From: Lineus longissimus
Lineage: Eukaryota > Nemertea > Pilidiophora > Heteronemertea > Lineidae
Direction: 5' to 3'
Assembly (NCBI RefSeq): GCF_910592395.1
Contig: NC_088323.1
Location: 15,177,501 to 15,241,500 of the forward strand
DNA length: 64,000 nt
Shown piece after piece: positions 1 to 13,600 of the stretch. The notes below the pieces were generated by a model. The model saw nothing but the letters and a program-made list of their open reading frames with translations. It was not told the origin of the DNA and searched no databases. Position 1 is the stretch's first letter; every line of letters begins with the position of its first letter. A program made the translations under genes and the position numbers.

Positions 1-954
1 ACCCGACTACAATGTTTTAGCAATTTCCAGCGCCGTTTAATTTCCCGGTAATGCGTGTCGCCGTCGGAGAAAAATTACGCAGTCGACTTGCCAATACGAC
101 GCCAATCCGATTGTGGCGCCACAATGTAGCAAAATGAGGTACTATGTCTGTTCGTCTGCTAGGGAATTCAAGGTTCTCTAGGCGTACGCTCGTACAGGGG
201 GGAGGGGGGTATTAGGCAATGCGTACAAGGTGCATACAGGGGGGAGGGGGGTCTCAAAATTGGCATTTTCGTGCGTACGTACTTAATGGACGCTCCCTTA
301 GGGGTGTGCATCAACACAGTGTGATTTTACTAACACCGCAAAAATACCAGCGTTACATTGGAAACTTTACGAAATACGGAGACACCGCTGAAACTCTGTC
401 TGTCTATAATTAAGGTGTTTGCTTCACAGAACACAGGGAATCTGCTCACCAGGTGTTAAGTGCTTCACGTCATTGAAGGGGGTTGGTACAGCATGAAGTT
501 TGGCAAAAAATAGTCTCTTTTTAAGGTCCGAACACTTAAAACGAAATACAGTGAGTTGGCTCTTATCTACTGCAAGGGATGCCACCCTATTTTCAACAAA
601 GCGACTTGGCCCTCATAAAGTCCTTTTAAACGGTCTCTCTTATATCAAGGTTTTCCATAAAAGAGCTTTAAAGTTTTATCAAAATGTGCAGAAAATACTT
701 TTAAAGAGAAGTAGTTTTTTTATTTGATGAAAACATGGAAAGAAAATGAGGGCAAAAATATCGCCCAATCTAGCTATCAGAACAAAAAGGTCTTCAAATA
801 TGAGAAAATATGTGTGGCTGAATTAAAGTGATGTGCAGCTGACCAGAAACAAGAGAACTATTTTGTTTGGCCTAATTTCAGTTACCTTTTTGACATCTGA
901 CATCATACAAACTATAAAACCAAGGACGAGAAGGTCAGTAAAGGAAATGGTGCC
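1..954. other. Intronic or downstream sequence of the FERM gene, no gene seen
   Basis: Contains the G-rich duplication. Short ORFs at 219 and 500 have no family resemblance or flanking splice logic. Confidence 0.5.
190..256. repeat. Duplicated G-rich segment
   Basis: TACAGGGGGGAGGGGGGT occurs twice about 42 bp apart, each copy with two G6 runs. Together they could supply four G tracts for a quadruplex. Confidence 0.7.
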
Positions 955-1062
955 CTGCGGCGATATTGACCCTGGGGTAAAATTGACCCCAGGGTGAATT
1001 TGGCCCTGGGGTGAAATCGACCCTGGGGTAATATTGGCCCTGGGGTAAAATTGCCCTTGAAG
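955..1062. repeat. Short tandem repeat, ~18-bp unit
   Basis: Six imperfect copies of ATTGACCCTGGGGTAAA with GGCCCTGGGGT variants. An ORF through it is an artefact. Confidence 0.75.
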
Positions 1063-1139
1063 AGCCATCAAGATGAAGAATGAAGATACATAGGAATTCT
1101 TGTTTTTCCCATCAAGATCTGAAGCTGTCCTTCATGAGG

Positions 1140-1250
1140 AGATGTCCAGATTACAGAGGTGTAGAAATCACCCATTTAGGACCAGTATCACTGTCCTTAG
1201 TAGAGTGTGTCCTGCCAACAGAAGTGTCCGTTATGCGAGGTTCCACTGTA
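1140..1250 (-). mobile_element. Pogo-like MITE, degenerate half copy
   Basis: Retains the right half, ending GGTTCCACTGTA, with the TCCTTAGTAGAGTGTGTCC core. The left end is lost. Confidence 0.6.
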
Positions 1251-1536
1251 TTTGGAATAAATCCAAACATAGAATTGTCGTCGAGCTTATTTTTTGCAAT
1301 AGCGAGAACGGCAGTGAGCCAGGCTGTCACAGTCACTGGATTACTGTTGACACAGGTGTTTAGCTCTGCATTTTTCTTATAACAAAGTCTGTGAAAACAT
1401 AAACAGGAAGACTTCCTATCTGTACAAGAATCAGACCCTTATACTTATAACTCTATCAAGGGACATTATGAACATCACCAAGGGAAGCCAACACCTACAA
1501 AACCATCTTTGCGTCTAACTTTATGATATGACTCAC

Positions 1537-1624
1537 CTGGGGTATTCCGGAAAATGTCGCATTCAATCCGGTCGGCGATGTTTTGTCCGTGTTACTAGGT
1601 TTCTTCGTGGCTGGCGTTTCAGTC
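1537..1624 (-). CDS. EPB41L5: FERM gene exon 16 (most 3' exon seen)
   Basis: 88 bp, acceptor CGTCTTTTCAG|G and donor CCCAG|GTGAGT. It reads [20 protein letters not shown] then NATFSGIPQ, in phase with the GG overhang of exon 14 and ending in phase 0. The gene therefore continues left of this exon, but no further exon was recognised in 1..1536. Confidence 0.68.
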
Positions 1625-4600
1625 CTGAAAAGACGGCAGTTTAACGATGAATTAAATGCACAACTTTCTCGTCGAAATTGGGTCCAAGATTCACACCAGC
1701 TAGGTTAGACAGAAGGTAGGGTTCCCCACACACTTTTCTCAAAGAAGCGTTGTACTCTTAATGTTCAAAAAGTTTGCCAGTGGGCAACACAAGGTAGGGT
1801 GGCCAGCAATTTAAGGTATGGGGGCCCTATAGAAACCCTTTACGAAATCTAGAGCAAGGTAGGTTGGCTCTACCAAGGTTAAGGTGGTAAGCTACCAAGG
1901 TAGGTTGGGCCGCCCTGACAAATGGCCTTGTGGAGAACACTGGAACTGCATGGTTTGGGGCCCAACTGGATGGGGGCAAGCACCGGGATTAGCACCCTTG
2001 ATAATCAAGAAGTTGTGCCCGTGTCCAACACAAGGTAGGGTGGCCCTATGGAAACCCTTCACAAAATCTAGAGCAAGGTAGGGTGGCTCTAGCAAAGTAA
2101 GGTGGCTGGCCATGTAGAAGCCCTTTAAAAAGCCTAGGGCACGGTAGGGTGGTAAGCTACCAATGTAGGGTGGGGCTTTCAAGGTAGGGTGGGCCACCCT
2201 GACAGATGGCCTTGTGGAGATCACTGGACGCAAAGACGCAAAATCCTTGAAAATACTGAAATGATTTACAAGTAAAGTTGAAACTATCTTTATTAGGGGA
2301 AACAATGTAGTGTACAATGATAAGATTTGGTGCACAATGGTCCATAAAGTTCACATTGTAGTCTAACACCCAAAGTGTGTAGGTAGGCCACCCTGGCAAT
2401 GTTTATAAGGTGATTCCGCTCACAGTGTTCCCTAGGGGGACCCGAGCAGAATGCAGGTTTTTTTATACAAGCAGTTTTTAGCATACGTGAACATTTTGAT
2501 TTTTACGAGGTGCCGCTCTTTGGCATAGCATTATAAGAGCTTGCAGCGCATGCCATTCAAGCATCTATACGCATGCAGCCTGCCATGCTGGTGAAACATA
2601 CAACAAACTAACAAAGCCTTTCAATTTTAACTGCCACTGTCGGTGCAGCTAAGTTTGAAATGTCAAAACGTCATCAATAGAACCTTCCCATCAGGATCAT
2701 CGCTTGGATATCTCACGCACAGGGATCTGCAGCAGCTCACTGCGCTGGGTGGAAGAAATTGGTCAATCTCCCAACCAGCAAACTTTGCAAGTTGTCCAAA
2801 ACAGCGGACCAAATTAATGCTGGTGGAAAGGACCTGCTGTAGAACCTCTCTATTAAGGACACACTCAGGACTGACAAGTGCTGTCCTTAATAGAGAGGTG
2901 TTCTGATAAGGGAGGTTAAATTGAATGGAAACAACCAATTTGGGACCAAAACTAGTGTCCTTCATAGAGAGGTGTCCACTAAGGAAGGCTCCACTCTATA
3001 TCTCGCTTACGTCAACTGTGACCAAAAACTAAGACCTTATCACACCATCCAATGCTCCACTTGTCTTTCTTTCTTCTCTAGCTTCTAATGTGACCCTAAA
3101 GCTGGGACACCACGGTCTCTACTTCACAGGCAAAAGTTCCTGTCATAGAATCATTGATGGGCACGTGGTAGAATCATTGATGGGCACGTGGTAGAATCAT
3201 TGATGGGCCTGTGGTAGAATCATTGATGGGCCTGTGGTAGAATCATTGATGGGCACGTGGTAGAATCATTGATGGGCACGTGGTAGAATCATTGATGGGC
3301 ACGTGGTAGAATCATTGATGGGCCTGTGGTAGAATCATTGATGGGCCTGTGGTAGAATCATTGATGGGCACGTGGTAGAATCATTGATGGGCACGTGGTA
3401 GAATCATTGATGGGCACGTGGTAGAATCATTGATGGGCACGTGGTAGAATCATTGATGGGCCTGTGGTAGAATCATTGATGGGCACGTGGTAGAATCATT
3501 GATGGGCACGTGGTAGAATCATTGATGGGCACGTGGTAGAATCATTGATGGGCACGTGGTAGAATCATTGATGGGCCTGTGGTAGAATCATTGATGGGCA
3601 CGTGGTAGAATCATTGATGGGCACGTGGTAGAATCATTGATGGGCACATGGTAGAATCTATGATGGTTATAATCTGGTTAATAGATACTATGACAGAAAC
3701 TTTTGTCTGTGTACTACATGTGTAGGCTTGTGATAGCTAGATCGTGCCCCATGCGTATTTCTGGTCACTATCTCTTGATCTGATAACGGAGGTTGGAAAA
3801 CAGGCACACCCCTTTAGACCAGAGATTACAAGAAATAGGACTAAGCCAAGCTAGTGAACTCTGCAGCAAGCAAAAAATCCAGACAGTGCAGTCACAGTCT
3901 AAGGCCAGTGAATGTCTTAAAATGCGACACCCTATGATATTTAAGTGAAGGACAAGCATGGGGTAAATGCAGGTTCGGGGTATGTATGATCTAACAGATT
4001 CTTTTGGTCCCTGCCTCCATACATTTGTCGCCAGTCCGAGTCATGTTCGGAGGCCCAACTGGCTCACGTCAAACCTTCCTGGTACCCACTGCACCCTCAG
4101 TCAAACATAAAGTTGGACACCCCATGCCCCACATCAAAGGTTAAATAGCAACACTCGGTAATTCTCAATCAGTTGATGATAATTTGGGAACCCTCCATAG
4201 CATTGCAACAAGATGATGATAATTTAACATATTGCTGCAGAAGCCATGTGACCTGCATCAACCCCTGGTGGCAGAGGATTGAAATACTGCACAGTGATGA
4301 CCCCTATCCAAGAACTCAAATGATATTCAAACGTGCTGCCATCTGTTGGACTTGGATCAAACTAATGTTTCCCCAGTGCATGTAGCATGTTTAGCCCTTA
4401 AAGCGCCAGAGGCGACGATCGTCGACATAAGGGGGAAAGCGCCAGAGGCGACGATCGTCGACAGCAGACATTTAGTTCCACCTGTCTGCTAAGAGATGGC
4501 AGTGAGTGTGCATGTACGCTCTTTGGTACTTCGACAGTGATGCTTAGCACAAAATGGCATCGAACAAATTTCAAGTTTCTATACAAGCTTTTGAGTATTT

Positions 4601-7600
4601 TATCAAAAACTTGAAGCCCCATTTTCGCGGGAATGACGTCATCAGGAGTAATTAGCGCTGCTACGACTAATTAGACGGATGCTTCGACCAGGAATCGGAT
4701 GGAAACGATGTATTTAGACCCAGACTTCATATTAAAATACCAAGGGAGGTATAAAAAGCTGATGGAGGTATGTTCTGGCCATATTTTTGTTGATTATGGG
4801 TATTTGCACTAATTAACCCCTAATTAGTAAATTTTGGCGGGAAATGTCACAAAAATCGACGGGAATTACCATTTGTATAAAATCATCAGTACATTCCATG
4901 GTGTTTGTAACAAAAATAACGTTCTAATTAATCATTTTCAAAAATGCTCGGTTAATTCGGCGCTCAGGGGTAATATGATTTTGTTAATTCAGCGCTTTAA
5001 GGGTTAGAGAGGCTTATTGAAATTATACCAGGTCGTGACGTACTATACTCGTCATCCCTACCAGGTGGGACAAGAGCCACGAGGTGCTATGCAAGTCGCC
5101 TGCACCGAAAGGGTGTCCGATCGGCAACCCAGTCCAATATTACAGGTGTCCTGACAACCTTTCAACCCTTAAGTGGTTACTTCAAGGGCTCTATGCAGTA
5201 TCAACAAATTCAAAGAAGCCGTTTGTATCAGAAGAGAACACTTCCTATACCACACAGAACATTTTCGTGTTTCAAAAATGCATTTTAGTTGACCTAAAAG
5301 CAAGGGAATTGATGCCACTCATGTGCTGGTGAAATGCATGTCTGATAGACTGATCCAAAAAAATTTTGAACTAAAACTTTTCTTAAAACAGCCCAGAGAG
5401 AACCATTCTGCTCAGCATAAACAGTAGAACCTCTCTATAAGGGACACCGACGAGACTGACAAGTACTGTCCTTGATAGAGAGGTGTCCTGTTTAGAGTGG
5501 TTAAACTGAAAGGGAACACCCAATCAGCGACCAACTAGTTTCCATAAGAGAGAGTGTGTCTTTAATACAGAGGTGTCCACAAAGGGGAGTTCCACTGTAT
5601 CTATTTTCTTCATTTCGGATTAGTCTATCAATTAATATACAAGCATTCAGATGGTAAAAATAAATGGCAGGCAGTTACCGGTGGGAGTAACGACCGAAGG
5701 AGAATCGCGTGGGCCTGAAAAATGAGTGTTGTTAAAACATCACAAAGGCATATGAGGGAGAAGAAAGGCACACACACCAAGAACTGGATTTCGTTGGAAG
5801 GCACACACACCAAGAACTGGATTTCGTTGGAAGGTACACACACCAATAATGGAGTTCGTTGGAAGGCACACACACACCAAGAACTGGATTTCGTTGGAAG
5901 GCACACACACCAAGAACTGGATTTCGTTGGAAGGTACACACACCAAGAACTGGATTTCGTTGGAAGGCACACACACCAAGAACTGGATTTCGTTGGAAGG
6001 TACACACACCAATAATGGAGTTCGTTGGAAGGCACACACACACCAAGAACTGGATTTCGTTGGAAGGCACACACACCAAGAACTGGATTTCGTTGGAAGG
6101 CACACACACCAAGAACTGGATTTCGTTGGAAGGTACACACACCAAGAACTGGATTTCGTTGGAAGGCACACACACCAAGAACTGGATTTCGTTGGAAGGT
6201 ACACACACCAAGAACTGGATTTCGTTGGAAGGCACACACACCAAGAACTGGATTTCGTTGGAAGGCACATACACCAAGAACTGGATTTCGTTGATTTTTT
6301 TAAATTTCTTCTCGACAGACCACAAAAACTTCAGATTTCTCATATTTCTAAACTTTTCATGTCACTGTGGTGGTCCAACATGAATGGTTCGTATTCACGG
6401 TAGAGTGGCATTGCAGTTGAACGAAAATGGTTTGATACAGGAGGAATCAGTATAATCCCCAACCGTTTTTGTTCAAAGGCTGAAGTTTGAAACGCAACAT
6501 CAGTTTGAGAACCTGAACACGGTCCCTTGGGTGTCCATACACAGCCTCACCAAAGTATGGAAGTCGTAAGTTAGATGTGCGGTCCATACTGACCAGATTC
6601 TGACGAGCCTTTTGCTCTTATTGTGTGCTATAATCCACCGGATAATGTCGATGAGCAGATGGCGTTCCTGGGGGACCTCAGGGACGTTCTCAAAAGTTGT
6701 GAAGGAGAATTCAGCAATATTTGTCTCTCAGGCGACCTAAACATTCCGAGCATCAATTGGGACACTGTGTCTAGTGTCAATGGCTCTCATGTGTCTGGGG
6801 AGTTTTGTAATATCGTGAACGATTTCTCGTTAACACAGCTCGTCCTCAACCCTACTCATAAGCATGGAAACATACTCGACTTAATCCTGACAAATCAACC
6901 AGAGCGATTCAGTGACACGGAAACATGGCCAGGAATGTACGATTCTGATCATTTTCCCGTAGTGTCGAATTTCCGTACTAGAATGCCCCGTCGTGTTGGA
7001 ATTTCGCGCGTTGTTTATGACTTTACGCGTGCGGACTACACAGGTCTAAGGTCATTCCTTTGTGACGAGCTTGGTCCCAACTCTGATTTCTGTTTGCAAA
7101 ATGGCCAGGACGGCATTGACAATTTGTGGTCAGAGTGGCTAGGTGTGTATAACACTGGATTAGACCGCTTTATTCCGCGGAAAACTATTCGTGACAAAAG
7201 CTATCCGCCATGGATTGACCGCGAAGTGAGACGCATGTCAACAAAAGTGAATGCTGCCCGCCGCTGCGCAAAAAACAGGAACAGTGACTCTTGTTGGAGG
7301 AAATACCGGCGCCTGCGCAATGAACTCAGAAATTTGACCCGTGACAAATACAAAGCGAATGTAAACAATCTTGGATCAGAAGTGCGTAGAAACCCAAAAC
7401 GTTTTTGGAACTTCTATCACGCAAAAACCAAATCAAACTCTATACCAGAGACAGCGAAGCTGGGCAATGAGTCTTTTGTGACTCCTCTGCGCAAGGCAAA
7501 AGCCTTCAATGGTTATTTTTATTCCAATTTTTCTCATCACAACGACTTGAGAAAACCTGATGTTACCATGTATGATAATTATAACCTTGATTCTGTTAAC

Positions 7601-10600
7601 TTTACAGCAGTTGAGGTGAAATCGGTATTAAACAGGCTGGACAAGACTAAGGCCTGTGGGCCTGACAGGGTCTCTAATCGTGTTCTGAGGGAGTGTGCCT
7701 CTACACTGTGTTCTTCACTCGCATTTTTATTCAACGTTTCAATGCAGACAGGTGTTTTACCAAACGATTGGAAAATCGCTAACGTTGTGCCAGTGTACAA
7801 GAAGGGAGACAAGCATTTGATTTCAAATTATAGACCCGTGTCTCTCCTATCTGTGGTTTCTAAAGTAATGGAACGTTGCATTTATAACAGTATCTATCCA
7901 GTCTTAAGTCCGTCAGTCTATAAAGGCCAGCATGGCTTCTGTAACAGGCGGTCAACGGCCACTCAGCTTGTTCAGTTCCAGCATAGACTGGGCCAGGTCT
8001 TAGATAGTGGGGGTCAAACTGATGTTATATATTTGGATTTTGCTAAAGCTTTCGATTCCGTTCCCCATTGCCTCTTATTACATAAGATTCGTTCCTTTGG
8101 AATCTGTGGACGTCTTCTGAGTTGGTTAACGTCGTATCTTACAAATAGGAAGCAGAGAGTTGTGATTAATGGCTCGGAGTCATCACTTTTAGATGTACTG
8201 TCTGGTGTGCCGCAAGGGTCAATTTTAGGCCCTCTTTTATTCTTATTGTACGTAAATGATATTGCTGAGGTCGTTAGTGACGGTACTGCCATGGATCTTT
8301 TTGCTGATGATTCCAAAATGTGTAGGGAGATAGAGTCTGTAACCGACTGTCTGCTACTTCAGACCGACCTTGATAAATTGTACGCTTGGAGTAAACGGCG
8401 GGGCATGACATTTAGCCCAAGCAAATGCATGGTCATGAGTGTTACTAGGAAGTTAAATCCGACACACTTCTTTTACAACATCAATGGTTTTGCATTGTGT
8501 CGGGTTGATAAATTCAAGGATCTTGGTATTGTCTTTTCTTCGGACCTGTCATGGTCATCTCATGTCAATGGTATTGCAAGCAGTGCAAGTAGAATGTGGG
8601 GTATGATCAGGCGTGTATGCGGGCGTACTGCAGACGTTAATTTGAATATCATGTTGTATAAATCACTTGTGCGTAGTCGCCTTGAATATGGTACGGTGGT
8701 ATTCGACACACATGTGCGACGTGATCTTGAAACTTTAGAGCGTGTCCAGCGGAGGGTGACTCGTCACATTTTAGGCCCTGATATGCCATATGTGGAGCGT
8801 CTGCGAGCGTTGTCTCTGCTGCCCCTGTCGTACCGTCGGGAAATCAAGGATCTAGTTTTTATGCACGATTCTTATTATAATGTCCTGGATTTTAATGCAC
8901 GTTTTTATATAACCCCGGCTGTAAGGGGCGACGGTTTACGACTGGCGCAGCCGAGATTCCACTCGGAGACGTTCGGTGCCTCATACTGGGTGAGGACACC
9001 GAAGCTGTGGAACAGCCTCCCGGTCCAATTACATAATTTGAAAAAAATGCATTTTAAATCGTCCCTTAATGTTTATTATTTTGACAGGTTGGATCGTTTG
9101 GATGTCGACGACATGTGCACTTTCGTCACTTTCTGCCGTTGTGCAAACTGTCGGCCCACTTAGTGCGCATGTCGCCGGCACCCCGACGACACAACCCATA
9201 TTATCTGGTGCCATATAATAGGTCTCGACCTACATGGTTACCAGTGTAATGCATGTACGTTTTATTTTGTTCATAATCCAATGTCTTGTCATGTTATATC
9301 AAATATTGTACATGTATTTTACACGAATAAATAAATAAATACAAGTACCTTGTTCAGAGTCGGAGGCTGGATTTACCAGTATTATATATATATATATAAA
9401 TGATGCTTATATAGCGCAGTATCCAGACAATTGTCCGCTCAATGCGCTTTACAATGGAAACCCCAACTCATTCAAAGGCCTCCCGAAAGAGGTGGGTTTT
9501 CAGAAGGACTCTGAATGAGCTAAGGTTGTCGCACAATCTCAGTCGCTCGGGTAGAGCATTCCAGAGCTGTGGGGGCTGCGAGAGAGAAAGCCCGGTCATC
9601 GTATGATGGTACAACCGGCTTTGGACTCACCCGCAGCCTGACATACCCCCGCGATCGCAGGTCAAACGAGTGAGACTGCGTGACAATGAGCTCGGAAATA
9701 TAAGTTGGAACCAGTCCATAGATTGCTTCAAAAGCAAACATGAGAACCTTGTATTGAATTCGCTGTGCTACCGGCAACCAGTGCAGTTCATGGAGAATTG
9801 GGGTTATATGCACCGACTTCCGGCATCTGACTACCAGACGAGCAGCAGTGTTCTGCACTTTCTGCAAAGGCCCCACTGTGATTGCCCCACTATTGGCCTT
9901 GACCTGGAGATGTTGGAGCTGATTCAACAAGGCCGACATTAAAGCGAACTGGAACCGCCGAGCGATTTATTCAACTTTTCGACTTTCACCGCCCGAGAAA
10001 GTCAAACTTCCAACTTCCTATTCGAGGTCAGATTTGTAGCTCCGCCCCCAGTGCCCGAGCATGCGCAGTTCAATTTGTTATTATTGAGACTCATGTGAGA
10101 ATCACGTGAGTCATGCGATCTTTCATTCATGAGTTTTCGTAGTAAATTCCATAGTAGTGACGTCACTGAATGATTGACAGCTAGGTGCCATGTTTCATTC
10201 ATGCCTCGTTCTGATCACCCGATACGCGGGAAATGAAAACGAGGTCATACGAACTGGCTTGGCGGTTCCAGTTCGCTTTAAAACCACTGCCACCCGGCTT
10301 CACGGCTAATCACTACCGACCAGGTTTATAGAAATATGGACATCCCTCCTTAGCCAGTTGTGAACTGTCACCGTCAAAACATGCAGCGCAAAACAGACAG
10401 CCGGTTACGATGATCTGAACTTACCCGTTCGTTTCTGGTGACGGTGATGCTAGCAAATTCGACGTCTCGTCATAAGAAGAATCCGTTCTGGAAAATGTCG
10501 AGCAAGATTTTAAAAATAATCATCAGCTGAATATATTATTTAGAGAATGTTCAAATCATGCTGCAGGCATGCACCCCACTGAACTGGCAGTCACAAGAGC

Positions 10601-13600
10601 AAGTTTACAAACCCCTCTATTAAGGACATCCTCTCTATTAAGGACATCCTCTCTATTAAGGACATCCTCTCTATAAAGGACAACCCCTCTATTAAGGACA
10701 TCCTCTCTACACAAGTACTGCATCTGGTAGGAAGTGTGTCGTTTTCATTGAAATTGACCTCTAGAATGAGGACACCTCTCAATTAGGGACAGAACTTGTC
10801 AGTCCAAGGGTGTGCTTAATAGAGAGGTTCTACTGTAGATGAAAGATTTGGACTTTTTATATTTCAGCTAAGGGTAACTTCTATACCACTCTCAAACTAA
10901 AGTCCATGGAGAAACAGGTGACAAATCAGTTATTGACAAAACTGACCAACGACCAATTTTATCTTTTCATGCAAGAATCTTAAGCAATAATATAGAAATA
11001 TTTACAAATTCAGCATGCACTTGCAAGTTTCAGAATCTCCTCTGAAGTTGAAATGTGCTTTTCCTGCCAAGGCCACACCAATTTAATTGTTAGCTTAAAG
11101 GGTAACCCGTGTCAAATTTCACCATATAATGTTTTAGCTGTTTTTGACGAATGACTACGTCACTTTCTCATAAATTGGTAAGGTTTCCGAATCGAAATGC
11201 ATATTTTCTAGAAATTGATGGTTTAATCCCGCCCGGACGGCTCACTTCGATGCCGTTTTCGTCGATGACGTCACATCATGAACATTTTCGCGGTCGCGGT
11301 GGTTTACATTCAGCGATTTTATAATAAATCTAATCAAAAATGGAAAATTTGAGCTTTACATTTGTGATCAACAATTAAAAACGGATGTATTTCCGCAAAG
11401 TTGCAAATCACATCATAGTATCACTTTAACGGATGTTTTGTCATGAAAAGGTGGATGATGAGAGCAAAATGAAAATGAAAAGAGAAACTTATTCTGTAGT
11501 TATTTTGCTGGTGCATATTCAATAGTCCTCATGAAAACACCATATCAGGAAATATTATGGTTTCGAAAAGCAGAATTTAAGCCTCATTTTTCTTCATTTG
11601 CAGTTGCTTGTTGTAAAATTCCTACAGATCAGTTTGTCTTGTTGGTCCAAATCTGTGTTTTCTTTTTATATTCTGATGGATCACCAGATGCAAAAATAAT
11701 TTCATTTCAAGAATGCACAGTTTGGGGCAAGAGGGAGGAATGAACAAGAGGCCCAAGGGTCTGGCGCTCAGCTGGATGACCTAATAACATAGGACGGAGG
11801 GTGTAAAGTAGTAAATATCGGCTTTATACTACTGTTTGAAGGTCAAGAGAACACGTTATACCACTAAAATTTCCAATGCAGAGCTGCCAGCTGGATGAAA
11901 TATGATTGAACTAATCAGCCATGGTATGTAAATATTACAGGAGGCAACGGAAGATATCCCTAGTGGAGGAATGAAAAATCATTGGTTTTCAGATTTTTAT
12001 GCACGAGCGAAATCCGTTAAACTAACAATTAAATCGGTGTGGCCCAATGGGAAATTTAGTTTCATACCACAATGGTTTGAGTGCAGAATAGCAAAGAATT
12101 TACAATTTAACACGTTTCCACCATAAAGGAACAACAATCCCATGTCATGCTGCCACCAATGGCATAAAGATAACTTAAAGGAAGACTATAGGCAGGCACC
12201 AAGTAGGCTTGATTAATGCAAGTATCAATTCGTGTCTTGTACCCCCCCTCCTCAAGGGTACGACACCTTATCACCCTATAACGACATCTTAAGGCTGAAG
12301 CATCACCCTTTTTTCACCAATGCTACTTTTTCTTTCGTCAAGACATCACCATCAATAATATATCAGTTATCACCGTCATATTAAGTAACCGGACTAATTT
12401 TACTGGGTAAGGCTGTATGTTCGACAAGACATCGACACATTAGCATCCTTATTCTTTCCAGCTTCGCCAAATTTTCACTAAAGGAAAAATAAATACTACT
12501 CAAGCATCGGCAAAGATTAGTGGTGATAGCTTAACTACCCTTGAGGAGGGGGGGTACAAGAAACGAATTGACACTTGCATAAGTTACACAAAGTCATCAC
12601 TAGGTGTCTTAACTATCTCATAGTACAAGAGTATAGTTTGTTTATCATAGTGTCACCCCCAATGTAACGGCCAGCCAGGTTTAGCTTATGAGATAGTCTT
12701 TATTTCCAAACTCCTATCTCTTATAGCAGGTAACTGGCAAAAAGGCAGTTTGTACCCTATATTTAACTAGCGGGCGGCTAACCAACCGGCCGCATCGGAA
12801 AGATGTTACCAGCGGGCCTTGAACCTTGACCTTCCATTCACAAGGCAGATGCCTTAATGCAAGTATCAATTCGTTTCTTGTACCCCCCCTCCTCAAGGGT
12901 AGTTAAGCTATCACCACTAATCTTTGCCGATGCTTGAGTAGTGTTTATATTTCCTTCAGTGAAAATTTGGCGAAGCTGGAAAGAATAAGGATGCTAATGT
13001 GTCGATGTCTTGTCGAACATACAGCCTTACCCAGTAAAATTAGTCCGGTTACTTTATATGATGGTGACAACTGATATATTGTTAATGGTGATGTCTTGAC
13101 GAAAGAAAAAGTAGCCTTGGTGAAAAAAGGGTGATGCTTGAGCCTTAAGATGTCGTTATAGGGTGATAAGGTGTCGTACCCTTGAGGAGGGGGGGTACAA
13201 GACACAAATTGATACTTGCATAACCACTACGCCATCGGTACCCACAGGCATTCACGCTCGAGTACGATTATTTTCGTCACAAAATTAATCTCGACCCAGT
13301 TCCCTTATTTCTACATGTTAGCCATCTGGAGGCCACCAATTGCACCCAGCAATCTTCTGCCTATAGTCCCCCTTTAAGAAGCTGAAACATGGACACTAAG
13401 AGATCTTGTTTTTACAACACAAACTAAGCTAGCAAGAGAAGGGTTCTCACTGGCTATAAACTAAAATGAATCAATTTTTCAGCAAAGCTAATCTTTTACT
13501 CAAATTTTCCCCAGAAATTAAACACTAATTCCTAGAATTACTTTCATATACTTTGTAGCCAAATATCCAATCCATTCAAAAAACAAACTATTCCATATAA

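Larger units (their letters stand above)
12175..13377. mobile_element. TTAA-flanked MITE (ACTATAGGCAG family) hosting nested insertions
   Basis: Left end TTAAAGGAAGACTATAGGCA and right end complementary to TTAAAGGGGGACTATAGGCA match the ends of the intact 214-bp copy at 36052. The interior here is expanded to 1.2 kb by two 363-bp MITEs and a SINE. Confidence 0.68.

Noticed and set aside
3144-3657. CRISPR-like array
   Set aside because: Units are directly adjacent with no unique spacers, in a eukaryotic intron. The same applies to all other arrays here.
5628-6403. Several 170-200-codon ORFs on both strands ([11 protein letters not shown] and [11 protein letters not shown] repeats)
   Set aside because: They are translations of a 33-bp stop-free minisatellite. 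Open frames on both strands and CA-length variants argue against coding.
12945-13205. 86-codon ORF conserved between two loci (also 62879..63139)
   Set aside because: It is the body of the 363-bp MITE read from a GTG. Conservation reflects recent copying, not a protein.
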